Assembly (NCBI RefSeq): GCF_013363975.1
Contig: NZ_JABWGN010000017.1
Span: 124,001-188,000 of the forward strand
Source of the DNA: Nonomuraea montanisoli
GTDB taxonomy: Bacteria; Actinomycetota; Actinomycetes; Streptosporangiales; Streptosporangiaceae
DNA: 64,000 nt
Direction: 5' to 3'
The first letter of the stretch is position 1; every line of letters begins with the position of its first letter. A program made the translations under genes and the position numbers. Positions 45,028 through 53,336 of the stretch are shown in pieces. The notes beneath the pieces were generated by a model, which worked only from the letters and a program-made list of their open reading frames with translations, was not told the DNA's origin and did no database searches.

Positions 45028-46986
45028 ATGCTTTCCGCCCTGCGGGCAGGCCGCTCCGGACCGGGAACAGGAGCCGCCGACGTGGCTGAGGAGACCGCTG
45101 TCACCGACACCGACGCCGATCGTCACCCGCACACCGAGCAGCTGACGTTCAACTTCAAGGGCGGAGACAGCGCCGAGCTGGCGCAGCACCTGACCGGGCG
45201 CAGCTTGAGCAGGCGCCTGCCGGCGCTGGTGGGCCGCTCCCTGGCCCTTGCCTGGGCCGTGGAGCGAGGCTCGACGATCGCCCTGCTGACCTGCCAGGTG
45301 GTCTCCGGGCTCCTGGAGGCGCTCGGCCTGTTCGCCACCACCTCGGCGCTCAGCGCGCTGATCCAGTCCGCGCGCGACCCTGCGCACCTGCGCGCGGCCA
45401 TACCGTCGATCGCGGTACTGGCCGGGGCGGCCGGTCTGCGCGCGATTCTCGCCATCGCGATCCAGGGCCTGTCGAACCGGCTGGGGCCGCGGATCGCCCG
45501 GGAAGCGGAGTTCCGCATGCTGGAAGCGGCCACCAACGCCGAGATGGCCGCATACGACCACCCGGGGTTCAACGACCGCTACGACCAGGCCTCCCGCGGC
45601 GTCGAAGTCAGCCGGGACATGATCGGCCAGTCGCAGAACCTGGTCTCCTCGCTGGCCACGCTGATCGCCGCGGCCCTGGTGATCGGTGCGCTGGCGCCCG
45701 TCCTGCTGCCGCTGCTCGCGCTGACCGCGGTTCCGCGGGCGTTGGCGTCGGTCGCGGGCGAGCGGGTCGCCTACCTGGCGACTCTGCGGACCTTCCACGA
45801 CCGGCGGATGCTGAGCATGCTGCGCTGGCACCTGTCCCACAAGGACCAGGCCGACCAGGTACGCACCGACACCCTGGCCCCGTACCTGCTGGACAAGTAC
45901 CGCTCCAGTGGCGCGCGGGTCGACCGCACCAACGATGAAGCCGCCTGGCAACAGGCCAGGATCAGTCTGCTGGGGTCGGCCGTCGGCGGTCTGGCCGCGA
46001 TGTTGCTGTGGGCCGGGGTGATGGTGCTGCTCGGCACTGGCTACATCAGCGCGGCCGCCGCCGGCACGCTGGTGTTCGCTCTGCGCTCGGCCGCCGGCGG
46101 GCTGCACGGCATCGTCGGCTACGGAGCCGACCTCATGCGCACCGGCCGATACATGGACGACTGGGAAGCGTTCATCGCCGAGGCAGCCGGCCAGCGCCTG
46201 GATCGCGGGAACATCGTGCCCGGACGTCCTCGGTACGTAGCGTTGGACCGCGTCACCTACCGCTATCCCGAGGCCGACAAGGACACCCTCCACGAGGTGG
46301 ACTTCGAAGTACGCCAAGGGGAGATCGTCGCCGTCGTGGGCGAGAACGGCTCCGGCAAGACCACGCTGATGAAGCTGCTGTCCGGGCTCAACCTGCCCAC
46401 CAGCGGTGTGGTCACCTGGGACGGCGTCAGCACCCGAGACCTGGACCCGCACACCCTGTGGCGGCAGTGCGCGGTCGTCCCGCAGGAGTTCGCCCGCTGG
46501 CCCATGACCGCCCGCGAGAACATCCAACTCGGCCAGCCGCAGCCTGGGGCGGACGACGCCGTGCAGCACGCGGCGGCCGCCAGCGGCGCCGACGCGGTGA
46601 TCGCGGTGCTGCGCAACGGCCTGGACACGCTGCTGGCCCGCGAATGGTGGGGCGGCCAGGCCCTGTCGTCAGGTCAGTGGCAGCGCATCGCGGGAGCACG
46701 GGCGATCCACCGGGACGCCGGCCTGCTGGTGATGGACGAGCCCACCTCCGACCTGGACGCGCGCGCCGAGCACCGGATCTTCAGCGGGCTGCGGGAACTC
46801 GCCAAGGAGCGGGCGATCGTCCTGGTCACCCACAACCTCGCCAACACCGCCGTCGCGGACCGGATCGTGGTCATGCAAGCCGGCCGCGTCAGCGACGCGG
46901 GCACCTTTACCGAACTGACGTCTCGGCCTGGGCTCTTTCGCGAGTTGTGGCTCCTGCAGCACGATCGCGCGCACCCGGCCACGTAG
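45028..46986 (+). CDS. ABC transporter, fused permease and ATP-binding domains
   Basis: This 652-residue exporter half-transporter has an N-terminal membrane domain (about residues 60-370, with LALAWAVERGSTIALLTCQVVSGLLEALGLF and later helices). The nucleotide-binding domain has Walker A GENGSGKTT near residue 438, signature LSSGQWQRIAGARA and Walker B LLVMDEPTSDLD. It probably works as a homodimer. The W-G-G-x-x-L-S-S-G-Q form of the signature recalls exporters of natural-product or peptide clusters; no such cluster is visible. The start is uncertain: ATG at 45001 or 45028, or GTG 45082, which has AGGAG 8 nt upstream. Confidence 0.9.
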   Translation: MLSALRAGRSGPGTGAADVAEETAVTDTDADRHPHTEQLTFNFKGGDSAELAQHLTGRSLSRRLPALVGRSLALAWAVERGSTIALLTCQVVSGLLEALGLFATTSALSALIQSARDPAHLRAAIPSIAVLAGAAGLRAILAIAIQGLSNRLGPRIAREAEFRMLEAATNAEMAAYDHPGFNDRYDQASRGVEVSRDMIGQSQNLVSSLATLIAAALVIGALAPVLLPLLALTAVPRALASVAGERVAYLATLRTFHDRRMLSMLRWHLSHKDQADQVRTDTLAPYLLDKYRSSGARVDRTNDEAAWQQARISLLGSAVGGLAAMLLWAGVMVLLGTGYISAAAAGTLVFALRSAAGGLHGIVGYGADLMRTGRYMDDWEAFIAEAAGQRLDRGNIVPGRPRYVALDRVTYRYPEADKDTLHEVDFEVRQGEIVAVVGENGSGKTTLMKLLSGLNLPTSGVVTWDGVSTRDLDPHTLWRQCAVVPQEFARWPMTARENIQLGQPQPGADDAVQHAAAASGADAVIAVLRNGLDTLLAREWWGGQALSSGQWQRIAGARAIHRDAGLLVMDEPTSDLDARAEHRIFSGLRELAKERAIVLVTHNLANTAVADRIVVMQAGRVSDAGTFTELTSRPGLFRELWLLQHDRAHPAT

Positions 46987-47113
46987 GAGGGGCACGACCT
47001 CATGACGGCGCCCGGGTAGGGATACGAAAGGCGTGAGGCCGCTACGGCACCCACAATGGCTGCCGTGGTCGTTGCGGAGCTGGCTGCGCAGTCCTCGGCC
47101 CTACCCCCCGGCC

Positions 47114-47434
47114 ATGGGTGACACGGCGAGCTGGGCGACCCGGCAGGCGACCTTCATCATCCGGGGCCACGACCTGGCGGAGCGCGCCCGTGGAGAGGTG
47201 AAGCGGGCGAGCGAGATCGCCGCGTTCGGCACCGGCTGGGTGGCCACCGTACGGCACCTGGAGATCTCCTCGGTCGACGGCGCCCCTTGGGGGCCGGATC
47301 TGCTGATCGCCACGAACGTGCCGGCCAAGGCGGAACGAGCGGGCAAGACCGAGCAGCTACGGACTCTCCCCAAGGCGCGCAAGGCGGTTGCCCGCGCCGG
47401 CGCACACATCGTCCTCGTCCCGCTGACGGTCTAA
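47114..47434 (+). CDS. Hypothetical protein, 106 residues
   Basis: I do not recognise this protein. It contains ATRQATFIIRGHDLAERARGEVKRASEIAAFG, VATVRHLEISSVDGAPWGPDLLIATNV and a lysine-rich LRTLPKARKAVARAG, and no signal or membrane segment. The frame extends upstream to 47033 with basic, unlikely residues, so the ATG at 47114 was preferred. It lies between the ABC exporter and the ASCH gene on the same strand. It may be real, but support is weak. Confidence 0.4.
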   Translation: MGDTASWATRQATFIIRGHDLAERARGEVKRASEIAAFGTGWVATVRHLEISSVDGAPWGPDLLIATNVPAKAERAGKTEQLRTLPKARKAVARAGAHIVLVPLTV

Positions 47435-47437
47435 GAT
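47432..47437 (+). promoter_or_regulatory. -10-like hexamer for leaderless ASCH gene
   Basis: TAAGAT ends 8 nt before the GTG at 47446; its first base is also part of the preceding stop codon region. No Shine-Dalgarno is present. Confidence 0.4.
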
Positions 47438-47445
47438 CGACTTTC

Positions 47446-47841
47446 GTGTGGGAACGGATCGACGGACTACGCGTACTTGAGTTGGGCACGCCGGGTGAGA
47501 TGCGCCGGCGCCTGACGGATCTCACCCTGGCCGGCGAGAAGAGGGCCACGGCCGGCCTGCTGGAGCTCGACTACCACGCGGAGGGCGAGCCGCTGGAGCA
47601 GGTCGGCGAGCGCTTGGCGCTCGTGGACGACTCGGGCGCCAAGGCGGCGGAGGTGGAGGTCGTGGACGTCCAGGTGGTGCCCTTCGGTGAGGTCACCTGG
47701 GAGTTCGCCCAGGCGGAGGGCGAGGGCTTCCGCTCGGTCGAGCACTGGCGCGAGGGCCACCGCCGCTTCTGGGAGAGCGAGGGGTACGAGGTGGACGACT
47801 CCTCACAGGTCGTCTGCGTCCACTACCGGCTGGCCGATTGA
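47446..47841 (+). CDS. ASCH-domain protein
   Basis: This 131-residue protein fits the ASCH (PUA-like) superfamily: RRRLTDLTLAGEKRATAGLLELD carries the G-x-K-x-x-T/A motif. VGERLALVDDSGAKAAEVEVVDVQVVPFGEVTWEFAQAEGEG and HWREGHRRFWE complete the barrel and its helix. ASCH proteins bind or act on modified nucleosides in RNA, or act in coactivator-like roles. One branch hydrolyses N4-acetylcytidine. The assignment to an activity is not possible. The GTG follows a TAAGAT by 8 nt, and VWERIDGL reads as a natural N-terminus. Confidence 0.82.
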   Translation: MWERIDGLRVLELGTPGEMRRRLTDLTLAGEKRATAGLLELDYHAEGEPLEQVGERLALVDDSGAKAAEVEVVDVQVVPFGEVTWEFAQAEGEGFRSVEHWREGHRRFWESEGYEVDDSSQVVCVHYRLAD

Positions 47842-47854
47842 CTGCGACAGCTCC

Positions 47855-48298
47855 CTACAGCGCGTAGTCGTATCGGATGAAGCCGTTGAAGCGGGCGACC
47901 TTGTCGTAGAGAAGACGCGCGGAGGCGTTGTCCTCCTTGGTCGTCCAGTAGAGCCGACCCGCTCCGCGCTCACGCGCCTTCTCGGCGACCCGCTCGATCA
48001 GCGCCCGCGCGGCCCCTTGCCCGCGCGCCGCCTCGCCGACGAACAGGTCCTGGAGGTAGCAGGAGTCGGGCATCCAGAAAGTGACGTGGAAGAGGTAGTG
48101 CGCGATGCCGACGAGCTGCCCGTCCAGGCGCGCGCCGATGCCGTGCACCTCGGTGCCGTCCATCAGCCGCCGCCAGGCGTCCTCGTAGCCCTGGTCGGGG
48201 ACGTCGGTGTTGTAGAAGGTCTTGTAGCCGCGGGCGAGCACTTCCCACGCGGCACGATCCTGGGGGCGCAGGGGGCCGATCTCGATCACGCGACTCAT
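47855..48298 (-). CDS. GNAT-family N-acetyltransferase
   Basis: This 147-residue acetyltransferase begins VIEIGPLRPQDRAAWEVLARGYKTFY and has the acetyl-CoA loop in CYLQDLFVGEAARGQGAARALIERVAEKA (about residues 82-110). TTKEDNASARLLYDKVA follows, which resembles the GNATs that acetylate polyamines or lysine-type amines. The ATG at 48298 was chosen before SRVIEIG. It converges with the ASCH gene with a 13-bp gap. Confidence 0.88.
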   Translation of the reverse strand: MSRVIEIGPLRPQDRAAWEVLARGYKTFYNTDVPDQGYEDAWRRLMDGTEVHGIGARLDGQLVGIAHYLFHVTFWMPDSCYLQDLFVGEAARGQGAARALIERVAEKARERGAGRLYWTTKEDNASARLLYDKVARFNGFIRYDYAL

Positions 48299-48370
48299 GG
48301 TGGCACACGTCCCTCTGTGGCCTACCGCAGGCTGCCGCAATGTGGACGTTGCGCTCTCTCGCCCAGGTGC

Positions 48371-48849
48371 TTAGCAGTGCGGCACATCCGGCCAGTCCTC
48401 GGGGTCGGCCACGTACGTCCCGCGATGCGCGATCGTGAACACCCAGCCCTGCTCCCTGAGGCGTGCCACCGCCTGCCGAGCAGTCACCTTGGCGACGCTG
48501 AACTCGCGCATCACCACTTTCTCGCTGGGAATCGCCCACTGCGGCGCGAACTCGCCGCTTCGGATGCGTCCCGCGAGAGTGCTGGCGATGTTGACGTACA
48601 GCGGGACCTTTCTGGCCACGCGCGGGACGTCGGGATGGCCCACGAAGGTGCCTTCTCCTTGGAGCGTGTAGGCCACTCCACGGTCCCGTAGCTCGCGGGC
48701 GACTCTTCTGGCCGTCGTACGGGCGACGCCGAACTCTTTGGCCAGCTGTGCCTCACTCAGGACTGGAGCGCCTGGCGGCAACTCACCATGCAGGATCCGC
48801 TCCTCGATGATCTGAGCGATCTGCTGATACAGGGGGACGGGACCTTCAC
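48371..48849 (-). CDS. Tandem winged-helix GntR regulator with apparent frameshift
   Basis: Two GntR winged helices lie in series without an effector domain: LYQQIAQIIEERI...SEAQLAKEFGVARTTARRVAREL (domain 1) and LYVNIASTLAGRI...SEKVVMREFSVAKVTARQAVARL (domain 2), ending PEDWPDVPHC. The coding sequence of domain 1 continues upstream of the first in-frame start (a TTG at 48781), but no ATG or GTG is in that frame. A GTG at 48849 would join if the run of five G (48832-48836) had one more base. A real frameshift, slippage or a sequencing error are all possible. It is a paralogue of the next gene. Confidence 0.72.
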
Positions 48850-48869
48850 GGGTCTAGCACGCTCGCATC

Positions 48870-48887
48870 CTAGACGTGTCGATACAA
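48870..48887. promoter_or_regulatory. Shared GntR operator candidate, copy 1
   Basis: CTAGAC-GTGTC-GATACAA lies about 20 bp upstream of the frameshifted GntR gene. The same CTAG(A/T)C-N5-GATACAA pattern recurs at 49519-49536 before the second GntR gene's divergent neighbour. Confidence 0.6.
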
Positions 48888-48968
48888 GCAGTCGACTTTT
48901 CCGAGAAGTTTTGACCAGGCGACTTTGCAGGTCCTCCACCCCGGACATCCGAAGGTGTGCCGAGTGGA

Positions 48969-49445
48969 CTAGGTGCTCGGCCATTCCTCCTTGGGGGACA
49001 CGTAGCTTCCGCGTTGGGCCACCGTGTAGATCCATCCCTGTTCGCGCAGCAGGGCCATCGCCCGCCGTACCGTCTCGCGGGCCACGTCGTACTCCTGCAG
49101 CAGAGCCGTTTCCCCGGGGATGGGGCGGCGTGGCTGGAACCGCCCAGCCTTGATCTGTTCGGCGATGTCGCTGGCGATCTGCCGGTACATCGGCGTCTTG
49201 CGCTGCTTTCGCGGCGCGGCGTCCGGGGCGCCGACGAATGTGCCCTCGCCCTGGACGGTGTAGATGAGCCCTTCCTCGCGGAGCACGTGGATGGCCCTCC
49301 GGGCCGTCGTCCTGGCCACGCCGAACTCCGCTTGGATGTCTGCCTCGCTGGGGACTGGATGTCCGGAGGTCAGGTCGGAGACCCTGTGCCGCAGAATGTC
49401 CGCGATCTGCAGGTATAGGTGGGTATCGCCATTGTAGTCGAGCAC
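48969..49445 (-). CDS. Tandem winged-helix GntR regulator
   Basis: This 158-residue protein consists of two GntR DNA-binding domains. Domain 1 contains VPSEADIQAEFGVARTTARRAIHVLREEGLIYTVQGEGTFVG and domain 2 IPGETALLQEYDVARETVRRAMALLREQGWIYTVAQRGSYVS, ending KEEWPST. No ligand-binding domain is present, so the two helices may read two half-sites of one operator. The start is GTG at 49445; TATCTT 6 nt upstream would make it leaderless. The paralogue at 48371-48849 has the same layout. Its promoter region is shared with the divergent gene at 49556. Confidence 0.85.
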   Translation of the reverse strand: MLDYNGDTHLYLQIADILRHRVSDLTSGHPVPSEADIQAEFGVARTTARRAIHVLREEGLIYTVQGEGTFVGAPDAAPRKQRKTPMYRQIASDIAEQIKAGRFQPRRPIPGETALLQEYDVARETVRRAMALLREQGWIYTVAQRGSYVSPKEEWPST

Positions 49446-49518
49446 GTACGCAAGATAGGCGAAGGGGTACGTGGTCTCACATAACGCTCTGCCTGTTTAG
49501 GCGTGTGTCTACTTGCGA

Positions 49519-49536
49519 CTAGTCATCGAGATACAA
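49519..49536. promoter_or_regulatory. Shared GntR operator candidate, copy 2
   Basis: CTAGTC-ATCGA-GATACAA, 20 bp before the gene at 49556, matches copy 1 in both half-motifs and the 5-bp spacing. It lies in the 110-bp divergent region and could control both genes. Confidence 0.6.
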
Positions 49537-49555
49537 CTAGACGTAGAGTGCTGAC

Positions 49556-49861
49556 ATGGCTGATCTCGACCTGCGAGCGGAACTCGGGGAGTGTTCGGGG
49601 TGCCATGTGCGGACGAAGAGTGCCGGTGGGCTGGCCATCGACTGGGAGCCGGAGGTCCCGTGGGAGAAGCGGGTGCGCGTGAGGGCGCACACTTGCTCCT
49701 GCGAGCCTGTGGTGTACGAGTTATGCCAGGTCGGAGGTGTCTGCTTCATCCGCCGGACAAGTACGCACGGCAGACGGAGGATCATGAAGGTCACCTCACG
49801 GATGAGCGCCGAGGATGCGGACAGAATCTGGCAGCTGGTGCTCGCGGGGGTGGCCCGATGA
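49556..49861 (+). CDS. Cysteine-containing hypothetical protein near GntR regulators
   Basis: This 101-residue protein begins ADLDLRAELGECSGCHVRTK, then EPEVPWEKRVRVRAHTCSCEPVVYELCQVGGVCFIRRTSTHG and AEDADRIWQLVLAGVAR. Four or more cysteines (C-S-G-C and C-S-C) suggest a metal knuckle. Similar small proteins, with the V-Y-E-L-C-Q-x-G-G segment, accompany short GntR regulators in streptomycetes as far as I recall. Function is unknown. It is divergent from the intact tandem GntR gene, with an operator candidate between them. Confidence 0.65.
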   Translation: MADLDLRAELGECSGCHVRTKSAGGLAIDWEPEVPWEKRVRVRAHTCSCEPVVYELCQVGGVCFIRRTSTHGRRRIMKVTSRMSAEDADRIWQLVLAGVAR

Positions 49862-49974
49862 TTTCTTGGTTCTCTTTCTGCCGCTGATCCGGCACCACAG
49901 TTTTCAGTGCCGCTGTCCGGCGATTCGTGAGCGCTCCGCCGCGGAGAAGAGGCGTGCCCGCGGGTCACGTCCAC

Positions 49975-51362
49975 GGACGTGGTGTATGAATCGATCTTCG
50001 CGTGATCTTTCTGCAGGTTACGCGGTAAGTGTCTGCGGGAGTGGATTCTGTGTGGGGGTGTCGCCGGGCAGCACCCGAAGGCGGCCTTGGCGAGGGCTTC
50101 CAGGCCCAAGTAGCGGCGGGCTTCGACCCACTCGTCGGTCTGCTCGGCCAGCACCGCCCCGACCAGGCGGATGATGGCCGGCCGGTCGGGGAAGATGCCG
50201 ACCACGTCGGTGCGGCGGCGGATCTCCTTGTTCAGCCGTTCCTGCGGGTTGTTCGACCAGATCTGGGTCCAGATCTCTCTGGGGAAGGCGGCGAAGGCGA
50301 TCAGCTCCTCGCGGGCGGCGTCCAGATGCTCGGCCGCGGCCGGATGCTTGGCCTCCAAGGTTTGGACGACCCAGACGTGTTGAGCTTTGACGGCGGCCGT
50401 GTCGGGTTGGTCGAAGATGGTGCGCACCAAGGTGGCGACGAACGGCTGGGCCGTTTTGGGCACGACGGTGAGCAGGTTGCGCAGGTAGTGGGTGCGGCAG
50501 CGCTGCCAGGACGCGCCGGCCAAGGCGGCGCCGATGGCGGCCACCAGGCCGGTGTGGGCGTCGGAGATGACCAGCTGGACGCCGGACAGGCCGCGGGCGA
50601 GAAGGCCACGCAGGAACGCCAGCCGGCCTGCGCCGTCCTCGGCGGAGGTGACCTCCAGGCCGAGAATCTCACGCCGGCCGTCGGCGTTGACCGCGGTGGC
50701 CACCAGAACGTGGACGTTGATGATGCGCCCGCCCTCGCGCACCATCTGCGTCAGCGCGTCCAGCCACACGAACGTATACGGGCCGCTGTCGAGCGTCCGC
50801 GTGCGGAACGCTTCGACCTGCTCATCCAGGATCTTGGCCATCTGCGAGACCTGGCTTTTGGAGATGTTCTTGATGCCGAGCTGCTCGATCAGCTTGTCCA
50901 CCCGCCGGGTCGACACGCCCAGCAGGTACGAGGTGGCGACCACGCTGATCAGCGCCTGCTCGGCCCGCCGCCTGCGTTCCAGCAGCCACTCCGGGAAGTA
51001 CGAGCCTTGACGCAGCTTCGGAAGTGCCAGCTCGATCGTGCCGGCGCGGGTGTCCCATTCCCGCGCTCGGTAGCCGTTGCGGCTGTTGGTCCGCTCCCGG
51101 TTGCGTTCGCCGTAGGCGGCTCCGCACAAGCTGTCGGCCTCGGCCGACATCAACGCCTCGGCCATGGTCTTCACCATGGATCGCAACACATCGGGGTTGC
51201 TTGTCTCGATCTGCTTCGCCAGCCAGTGACCAGCCGTCACACTGTTGTCTACGGCCATCGCCCTCTCCTTTGATCTTGGATAGCACTCAAAGGATCACGC
51301 GATGGCCGTCCCTATTTCACGGCCGCCACATTGTGACCAGGTCAAACTCGTACACCACTTCC
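49975..51362. mobile_element. IS256-type insertion sequence
   Basis: A transposase gene is bracketed by imperfect 22-bp terminal inverted repeats: GGACGTGGTGTATGAATCG... at 49975-49996 and its counterpart, read on the minus strand GGAAGTGGTGTACGAGTTT..., at 51341-51362. Fifteen of 22 positions match. No obvious target duplication flanks these ends. The element lies between the cysteine-containing hypothetical gene and radC. Confidence 0.7.
50018..51258 (-). CDS. IS256-family transposase with 3' frameshift
   Basis: This Mutator-type transposase contains RERTNSRNGYRAREWDTRAGTIELALPKLRQGSYFP, the DDE aspartates in FVWLDALTQ and LVISDAHTG, and the glutamate in NNPQERLNKEIRRR. The C-terminal EALAKA should continue as RLRVLPGDTPTQNPLPQTLTA and stop at 50018, but a missing base near 50080 shifts it to another frame. 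The actual open frame then runs on to 49537, adding about 160 unrelated residues and reading through the IS end. The catalytic core is intact. Whether the altered tail matters is unknown. Confidence 0.88.
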
Positions 51363-51755
51363 AGCGACGCAACCGTGCCCGCGTTCTGCGGCATGGGAAG
51401 CGGCGGCTGGATTGGGCTGCCTGATCCCGTTCGGCAAGGGCTCTCGTGGGTCCCAATCGCTCGTTCTCATCGGGCCCCACGAGGCCATATGACTCCGGCC
51501 GCCCAGACTGCCGCAAGAGGCGGCCGGACGTGGTTCCCTCGCAGGCCCCGGATCGCTCCCCTGGGGTCTGTGAGGGGACTCGTTGGTGGGACGCGGTCCC
51601 GGTGCTTTCCGGGTGGCCCGGGACCGCGTCCTGCGGGCGCCGGCCTGGAACCTCCGCCACGGCCGACCCGCGCCAAAAGGATGGCACGCGCCCTCGGGCC
51701 GACGCTGGCGTTCCGCGCTTTCAGCGGGATCATGGCTTTTCGGATGTGGTGTGGG
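51363..51755. other. Gene-free stretch with a strong hairpin, between IS and radC
   Basis: No gene was recognised. A perfect 14-bp stem (GGACGCGGTCCCGG at 51589-51602, complement at 51618-51631) with a 15-nt loop is present. A second inverted repeat, CTCGTGGG (51443-51450) with CCCACGAG (51476-51483), lies before it. Confidence 0.6.
51589..51631 (-). terminator. Possible radC terminator hairpin
   Basis: The 14-bp perfect stem with a 15-nt loop lies about 125 bp beyond the radC stop on radC's strand. It could terminate radC or be part of an unrecognised repeat. No U-tract is present. Confidence 0.4.
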
Positions 51756-52490
51756 TTAAGGGTGTGGTGTGGCGGCTTTCGGAAGGCGTGCCTTGGGGGC
51801 TTGGCGGGGTGCGGGCACGGGTGGGGTGGCCTCGGGAACGGCGACCCGTCTCCAGGCCGCGTCTGTGATGATCAAGTGGTCGAGGAAACGGAGGCCCACC
51901 GTGCTCGCGGCCGCCGCCAGCCGGGCCGTCGCCGAGACGTCGTCGTCGCTCGGGTCGAGCGAGCCGCTCGGATGGTTGTGCGCCACGCCGAACGCGGCGC
52001 CGCCGGAGGTCAGGACCGTCGTGACGATCTCCCGTACCGGTACGGCCGTGTGGTCGGCGCCGCCCTCCGTGAGGACCGTGCGCCGCAGGACCGCCCCTCG
52101 GGGGTCGCAGACCACCACGACCAGCCGCTCGCGCGAGAGTCCCTGAAGGAGGGGAGCCGCCACCGCGGCCAGGTCGGACGTGCTCGTGATCCTCGGGCGT
52201 TCGGGGTCGGCCTGCGCCCGGCGTACCAGATGGAAGGCCGCGGCCACGCGCGCCGCCTTGGCGGGGCCGACGCCCTTCACGGCCAGTAACCGGTGCGGCT
52301 CGGAGCGAGCCAGCCCGTCGAGGTCGCCGCAGTGCTCGATCACCTGGGAGGCCAGGTCCACCGCGCTCGCTCCGCGGAAGCCGGAGCCCAGCAGCACGGC
52401 CAGGAGCTCACGGTCGGCGAGCGCCGCCGGCCCGCTCGTCATGAGTCGCTCCCTGGGGCGCTCCCGCGTGGGCAGGTCTTTGACTCGCAC
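51756..52490 (-). CDS. radC: RadC-family JAB1/MPN protein
   Basis: This 244-residue protein has an N-terminal helix-hairpin-helix region (LLAVKGVGPAKAARVAAA). The MPN domain carries the metalloprotease motif VAHNHPSGSLDPSDDD (H-x-H, serine and aspartate). RadC was once linked to DNA repair, but its function is unsettled and no DNA repair role is assured. The extra Pro/Ala-rich tail at the C-terminus is atypical. GCTCCC.. precedes an otherwise ordinary ATG start. It stands alone between the IS256 element and a GntR regulator. Confidence 0.88.
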   Translation of the reverse strand: MRVKDLPTRERPRERLMTSGPAALADRELLAVLLGSGFRGASAVDLASQVIEHCGDLDGLARSEPHRLLAVKGVGPAKAARVAAAFHLVRRAQADPERPRITSTSDLAAVAAPLLQGLSRERLVVVVCDPRGAVLRRTVLTEGGADHTAVPVREIVTTVLTSGGAAFGVAHNHPSGSLDPSDDDVSATARLAAAASTVGLRFLDHLIITDAAWRRVAVPEATPPVPAPRQAPKARLPKAATPHP

Positions 52491-52616
52491 AGGAAGGTTG
52501 TATCAACCAGGACCGACAAGCCGGGGTGGGCCATGTCTCGGCGCGGCCTGCCTGCACAGGGGAGGAGGCGTTCCGGGTGAACGGCCTGTGCAGGGTGTCC
52601 TTCGCAGGACGGAGGG

Positions 52617-53336
52617 TCAGCCGACGGGCATGCTGTACGTGACGCGGAACCGGTCGCCCGGGAGCACGATGTCGCTGGTCTCCATCGGGCGCTCGCCGGC
52701 CCAGTGGGTGCGTTCGACGTGCAGGACGTGCGTGCCCGCGGGCAGTTGCAGGGCGTCGGCCTCGGCCGGGCGCGGCACCCTGGTGTGCACGGTCTCCCGG
52801 ATCTCGGTGATCCTGACGCCGTGGGCGGACATCCTGGCCATCACGCCGCGCCGCTCCTCGTCCAGGTGCGCGGCGAACTCCACGGGTTCGTACGAGATCG
52901 CGAGCTGGAGCGGACGCCCCTCGCCGCGGTAGAGGTAGCGCGTGCGGGTGAGCTTGGCCGACAGCGGCAGCCGCAGCCGCCGGGCGATCTCGGGGGTGGC
53001 CTCGGTGGAGTCGATCTGCCACTCCCAGGTGACGCGGCGGCCCTGCGTCTGCAGGTCGGCGGCGAACGGGGTGGGATGTTCGGGGAAACGCCATCGGTGC
53101 AGGGGCATCAGGATCGGGCGTTCCCTGACATAATGCCCCGATCCCACCCGGCCGATGATGAGGCCCTCGGTGACCAGCACGCGCAGCGCGTGGCGGGCCG
53201 CGGTCTCGCCGACCTGGTATTTCCGGGTGAGCTGTGCCCGTGAGGGGATGGGCGCGCCCGGGGGAAGGGTGCCGTCGTTGATCTGCCGCCGAATGTCCTC
53301 TACGACGCGCAGGTAGACCGGATCTGAGGTGGCCAC
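52617..53336 (-). CDS. GntR/HutC-family transcriptional regulator
   Basis: This 239-residue regulator has an N-terminal winged helix (LPPGAPIPSRAQLTRKYQVGETAARHALRVLVTEGLIIGR, about residues 26-65). A UTRA-type effector domain follows, with LTRTRYLYRGEGRPLQLAISYEPVEFA and a C-terminal SDIVLPGDRFRVTYSMPVG. The GTG at 53336 was chosen before ATSDPVYLRVVEDI. The inverted repeat TGCCG-TATT-CGGCA (53378-53391), 42 bp upstream, may be its own operator. It is divergent from dapA with a 329-bp gap; a role in controlling dapA is possible but unsupported. Confidence 0.87.
   Translation of the reverse strand: MATSDPVYLRVVEDIRRQINDGTLPPGAPIPSRAQLTRKYQVGETAARHALRVLVTEGLIIGRVGSGHYVRERPILMPLHRWRFPEHPTPFAADLQTQGRRVTWEWQIDSTEATPEIARRLRLPLSAKLTRTRYLYRGEGRPLQLAISYEPVEFAAHLDEERRGVMARMSAHGVRITEIRETVHTRVPRPAEADALQLPAGTHVLHVERTHWAGERPMETSDIVLPGDRFRVTYSMPVG

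Noticed and set aside
49960-51375. Target-site duplication of the IS256 element
   Set aside because: The 8-9 bp on both sides of the inferred ends do not match for any nearby choice of ends.
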